This document shows, in pieces, positions 5,316-5,370 of a stretch of 5,370 nucleotides of DNA; position 1 is the first letter of the stretch, and each line of letters begins with the position of its first letter. The DNA is taken from contig CAZLGG010000168.1 of assembly GCA_964559135.1 (NCBI GenBank), positions 1 through 5,370 of the forward strand, in the 5' to 3' direction. Made by a program: the position numbers and the translations under genes. Below the pieces are notes generated by a model that saw only the letters and a program-made list of their open reading frames with translations, ran no database searches and was not told the DNA's origin. The DNA comes from DRQF01 sp964559135. GTDB taxonomy: Bacteria; Planctomycetota; GCA-002687715; DRQF01.

Positions 5316-5370
5316 TCACTGGACGATCACCTGCAAGGCGTTGGTGAGGGCGGTGATGCCGCTGGCGGGG
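5316..5370 (-). CDS. C-terminal end of a gene continuing beyond the right edge
   Basis: Reading leftward from base 5370, one frame gives PASGITALTNALQVIVQ and then TGA at 5318-5316. The 17 residues alternate like a closing beta strand (ALQVIVQ), which would suit a secreted beta-rich protein, but this is too short to identify. The other two minus frames give no better product. It would be transcribed toward the HEAT gene. Confidence 0.4.
   Translation of the reverse strand, partial: PASGITALTNALQVIVQ

Noticed and set aside
5270..5347. Small plus-strand ORF of 25 codons beginning MKKGKPVRR
   Set aside because: A GGGAG precedes the ATG by only 2 bases, which is too close, and the ORF runs antisense to the probable C-terminal end of the right-edge gene; nothing else supports it.

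Overview
The window is GC-rich bacterial DNA with tightly packed genes, Shine-Dalgarno-type starts and no RNA gene, insertion sequence, CRISPR array or phage gene that I can see. The mix of a HEAT-repeat protein, a secreted protein with a short signal peptide and several orphan proteins would fit a Planctomycetota-like or other GC-rich environmental bacterium. That placement is a weak inference, because no taxonomic marker gene is present.

Layout. The left third is a minus-strand pair: a twelve-or-so-helix permease of the ArsB/NhaD/P-protein (ion transporter) superfamily (339-1790), followed 3 bases downstream by a universal-stress-protein-like gene (TTG start at 335) that leaves the window at base 1. 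Between this pair and the next gene lies a short divergent region (1791-1909). It has an unusual run of G tracts on the minus strand that could form G-quadruplexes directly over the permease ribosome binding site. The middle holds two plus-strand genes: a secreted 389-residue protein of unknown function (1910-3079) and, 76 bases later, a 191-residue protein with a soluble beta-rich domain and C-terminal membrane helices (3156-3731). The right part is minus-strand: a 339-residue HEAT-repeat protein (4183-5202) and, 58 bases downstream, a 148-residue protein of unknown function (3678-4124). The 3' end of the latter overlaps the plus-strand membrane gene tail to tail by 54 bases. The last 55 bases are probably the 3' end of another minus-strand gene.

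How the genes may work together. Only the permease/stress-protein pair has a recognisable theme. UspA-family proteins are known partners or regulators of membrane transporters (for example TeaD with the TeaABC transporter in Halomonas), so the small protein may modulate the permease. The other genes cannot be assigned a pathway from sequence. The HEAT gene and its small follower look like a two-gene transcription unit. I did not find a convincing new multi-gene system. The most notable signals are the G-tract block, the one-sided loss of signature motifs in the permease, and the shortened stress-protein fold.
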